DNA from: Mycobacterium sp. UM_WGJ
GTDB taxonomy: Bacteria > Actinomycetota > Actinomycetes > Mycobacteriales > Mycobacteriaceae
Assembly: GCF_000455125.1 (NCBI RefSeq)
Contig: NZ_AUWR01000032.1
Coordinates: forward strand, 1-64,000
Direction: 5' to 3'
Length of the DNA stretch: 64,000 bases
Below the pieces are notes generated by a model, which was given only the letters and a program-made list of their open reading frames with translations, was not told where the DNA came from and did not search any database. Shown here piece by piece: positions 61,919-64,000 of this stretch; within the stretch, counting starts at the first letter, position 1, and each line of letters starts with the position of its first letter. Both the position numbers and the translations under genes were made by a program.

Positions 61919-63000
61919 TGCTCAAGTACCGTGAATCATCGCTTTTCCGTTTGGGATTCGTCGGCGTCGTACTGGTCGTGCTGATCATCATGGTCGGGCT
62001 GCAACCCAAGCAGCTCTTGGCGATGGCGACCTCGATCAGATATCAGGCACTGTTCGCCGAGGCCGGCGGGCTGTCTGCGGGCAACACTGTGAAGGTGTCG
62101 GGCGTCAATGTCGGCACGGTCTCCGGGGTCGCCCTGGATCACGGCAAGGCGCGGGTCAGCTTCGCCGTCGACAGCCGGGTCCGGCTCGGCGTGGACACCA
62201 CAGCGCACATCGGCATTGCAACACTCCTTGGTGAGCGGGTCTTGGTCATCGAGCCGCGCGGTCCCGGCAGTATCGGTGCGCGCGGCGTCATCCCCTTGGC
62301 CCGCACCGCGTCGCCGTACTCGCTGACCGACGCGCTCGGGGAGTTCACCGCGAACACGGCGGCGACCGACACCGCGACCATCAACCAATCTCTGGACACG
62401 TTGTCGGCGACCATCGAGCGACTGGCACCTCAACTGGCCCCCACCTTCGACGGGGTGAGCCGATTGTCGAAGTCGCTGAACAACCGCAACGAATCGTTGA
62501 GCGGCTTGCTCGCGTCCGCCGCCAGTGTCACCGGAATCCTGTCCGAACGCAGCGAGCAGGTGAACCGGCTGATCCTCAATGCCGACGACCTGCTCGCTGT
62601 GTTGCAGGACCGCCGCCACGCGATCGTCGATCTGCTTGCCAATACGTCCGCGGTGGCACAACAGCTTTCCGGTCTCGTCGATGACAACGAGCAGGAACTG
62701 ACGCCCACGCTCACGCAGCTCAACAAGGTCGCGCAGATGCTGGAACGCAACCGCGACAATCTGGAGAAGTCCCTCAAAGGCCTGGCCAAATACCAGCTGA
62801 CGCAAGGCGAGGCCGTCAACAACGGGTTCTACTACAACGGATTTGCGTCCAATCTGCTCCCGGGGCCGGCGATCCAGCCGTTCCTGGACTACGCACTCGG
62901 ATTCCGCCGCGGAGTCAATGCCGGACAGCCACCTGACAACGCCGGGCCGCGCGCCGAATTCCCGTTCCCCTACAACGGGATTCCCGGAGGATCACGATGA
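61918..63000 (+). CDS. MceC-type protein of the second operon
   Basis: The 360-residue protein has an anchor helix (LGFVGVVLVVLIIMVGL), an MCE domain with AEAGGLSAGNTVKVSGVNVGTVSGVAL and TLLGERVLVIEPRGPG, and a long helical region with SRLSKSLNNRNESLSGLLASAASVTGILSERSEQVNRLIL. In contrast to mce4C it has a normal ATG, in a TAATG overlap. It ends in a short Pro/Gly-rich tail. Confidence 0.91.
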   Translation: MLKYRESSLFRLGFVGVVLVVLIIMVGLQPKQLLAMATSIRYQALFAEAGGLSAGNTVKVSGVNVGTVSGVALDHGKARVSFAVDSRVRLGVDTTAHIGIATLLGERVLVIEPRGPGSIGARGVIPLARTASPYSLTDALGEFTANTAATDTATINQSLDTLSATIERLAPQLAPTFDGVSRLSKSLNNRNESLSGLLASAASVTGILSERSEQVNRLILNADDLLAVLQDRRHAIVDLLANTSAVAQQLSGLVDDNEQELTPTLTQLNKVAQMLERNRDNLEKSLKGLAKYQLTQGEAVNNGFYYNGFASNLLPGPAIQPFLDYALGFRRGVNAGQPPDNAGPRAEFPFPYNGIPGGSR

Positions 63001-64000
63001 GTGTCAGGACACTGCTCGACAGTCGTGGAAAGAAGCTCATCGCCGGCGGTATCGCGCTACTGCTGGCCGTTGCTGTGGTGTTCGTCGGCTATCAGAGGCT
63101 GCTGGGTCCGAGGACGATCGTCGTCTACTTCAAATCGGCAACGGCTATCTATCCCGGTGACGACGTCCGCGTGGTGGGCGTGCGGGTGGGCACCATCAAA
63201 TCCATCGAGCCGTTGGGAACTCGCGCCCGGGTAGTCCTCGCGGTGGACCGCAACGTGCTCGTTCCCGCCGAAGCGAAGGCGATCATTGTGGCGCCCAACC
63301 TGGTGTCGGCTCGCTATGTGCAGCTGACGCCTGCCTATGAGTCCAGTCCGGCCGCCAGTGGGGCCACCCTGCCCGACGGCGCCGAGATCGGCGAAGACCG
63401 GACCGCCGTCCCGGTCGAATGGGACGAGATCAAAGAGCAGCTCACCCGGCTCGCCTCTGACCTGGGTCCGTCCAGCGGCGTGTCGGGTACCTCGCTGGGA
63501 CGTTTCATCGACACCGCCGCTGACGCCATGGCAGGCAACGGTGACAATTTGCGTCAGACCATCACGCAACTGGCGGACGTCGGCCGGGTGCTGGGTAAGG
63601 GCAGTGGCGACATCGTCGGGGTGATCACCAATCTCCAGACCTTTGTCGCCGCACTGCGTGACAGCAATACCCAGATCGTCGAGTTCCAGGATCGCCTCGC
63701 CGATGTGACGAGCGTGATCGACGGCAGCCGGTCGGATTTGGACTCGGCTATCACCGAGTTGTCGGCCGTCGTCGCAAAGATCCAGCGATTCATCGCGGGC
63801 TCGCGCGAGCAGACCGTCGAACAGATCGAGCGGCTGGCCAATGTGACGCAGGTGCTCTCCGACAACAGCATGGTGGTCAAAAACGTGCTGCACGCGGCGC
63901 CGAATGCTTTGGTCAATGGCTATAACATCTACAACCCGGACACCGGTGGTCCCCGGGGATCCTTTGCGATGAACAATTTCGCGAATCCCGTCGCGACGAT
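62997..64000 (+). CDS. MceD-type protein of the second operon (3' end cut by window)
   Basis: The first 334 codons are present. The protein starts MSVRTLLDSRGKKLIAGGIA with an anchor helix (ALLLAVAVVFVGY), an MCE domain (SATAIYPGDDVRVVGVRVGTIKSIEP), IVAPNLVSARYVQLTPAYE, DRTAVPVEWDEIKEQL and NGYNIYNPDTGGPRGSF, all matching the order in Mce4D. GGAGG lies 6 bases before the ATG, which overlaps the mceC-type stop by 4 bases. The reading frame is open to the window end; mceE and mceF genes are expected beyond it. Confidence 0.9.
   Translation, partial: MSVRTLLDSRGKKLIAGGIALLLAVAVVFVGYQRLLGPRTIVVYFKSATAIYPGDDVRVVGVRVGTIKSIEPLGTRARVVLAVDRNVLVPAEAKAIIVAPNLVSARYVQLTPAYESSPAASGATLPDGAEIGEDRTAVPVEWDEIKEQLTRLASDLGPSSGVSGTSLGRFIDTAADAMAGNGDNLRQTITQLADVGRVLGKGSGDIVGVITNLQTFVAALRDSNTQIVEFQDRLADVTSVIDGSRSDLDSAITELSAVVAKIQRFIAGSREQTVEQIERLANVTQVLSDNSMVVKNVLHAAPNALVNGYNIYNPDTGGPRGSFAMNNFANPVAT

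Noticed and set aside
1-64000. tRNA, rRNA, CRISPR arrays, insertion sequences, integrases
   Set aside because: None was recognised; no regularly spaced repeats and no transposase or integrase motifs were seen. Computation with dedicated tools was not possible.

Overview
The window is GC-rich actinobacterial DNA from a non-tuberculous member of the Mycobacteriaceae. The case rests on gene content and order. It carries the cholesterol side-chain/mce4 block known from M. tuberculosis (about Rv3489 to Rv3534c), a lipoprotein-anchored Mce4E, two Mce-associated proteins, otsA and gabD2. The species cannot be named from this sequence. PE/PPE genes that sit in this block in M. tuberculosis are absent.

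Layout. (1) 1-3.4 kb: the end of hsaF, a RecQ-type helicase fused to a phosphoribosyltransferase-like tail, and a small secreted haemophore-like protein. (2) 3.4-6.4 kb: a tightly overlapping minus-strand operon, IclR regulator > SnoaL-fold protein > F420-type oxidoreductase > EthD-like protein, with a near-palindrome upstream. (3) 6.5-23.9 kb: sterol genes in several divergent units (DUF1214 protein, SDR, sulfotransferase, kshA, gamma-carbonic-anhydrase-like protein, NTF2 protein, ltp3, ltp4, DUF35 protein, LLM oxidoreductase, acyl-CoA synthetase, acetoacetate-decarboxylase-like protein, cyp142, SDR, echA19, fadD19). (4) 24-34.8 kb: an accessory stretch between fadD19 and fadD17, with a wax-ester synthase, gabD2, secreted proteins and a complete lasso-peptide gene cluster. 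(5) 34.9-51.7 kb: fadD17, an NTF2 protein, fadE27-fadE26, fdxD, hsd4A and the whole mce4 operon with two Mce-associated genes and a secreted protein. (6) 51.7-57.8 kb: otsA with a tiny upstream gene, an enoyl-CoA hydratase, three SDRs, a truncated dehydrogenase and a small secreted protein. (7) 58-64 kb: a second mce operon (yrbEA, yrbEB, mceA-mceD), cut by the window end.

How the genes work together. Mce4/YrbE4 imports sterol. CYP142 oxidises the terminal side-chain carbon; FadD19 and FadD17 make the CoA thioesters; FadE26/27, EchA19 and Hsd4A carry out beta-oxidation. Ltp3, Ltp4 and the DUF35 protein are the likely lyase for C24-branched side chains. KshA opens the ring system and HsaF finishes the ring products. 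Eight sites matching, or nearly matching, the KstR palindrome TnnAACnnGTTnnA lie in front of these units. Two are at the mce4 promoter and one lies beyond otsA, in front of an SDR.

The most novel item is the lasso-peptide cluster. Its 56-residue precursor gene (31326-31496, minus strand) has a strong ribosome binding site, a YxxP...G...T leader, and a core starting with Gly with Asp at position 8, which predicts an eight-residue macrolactam ring and an unusually long tail.
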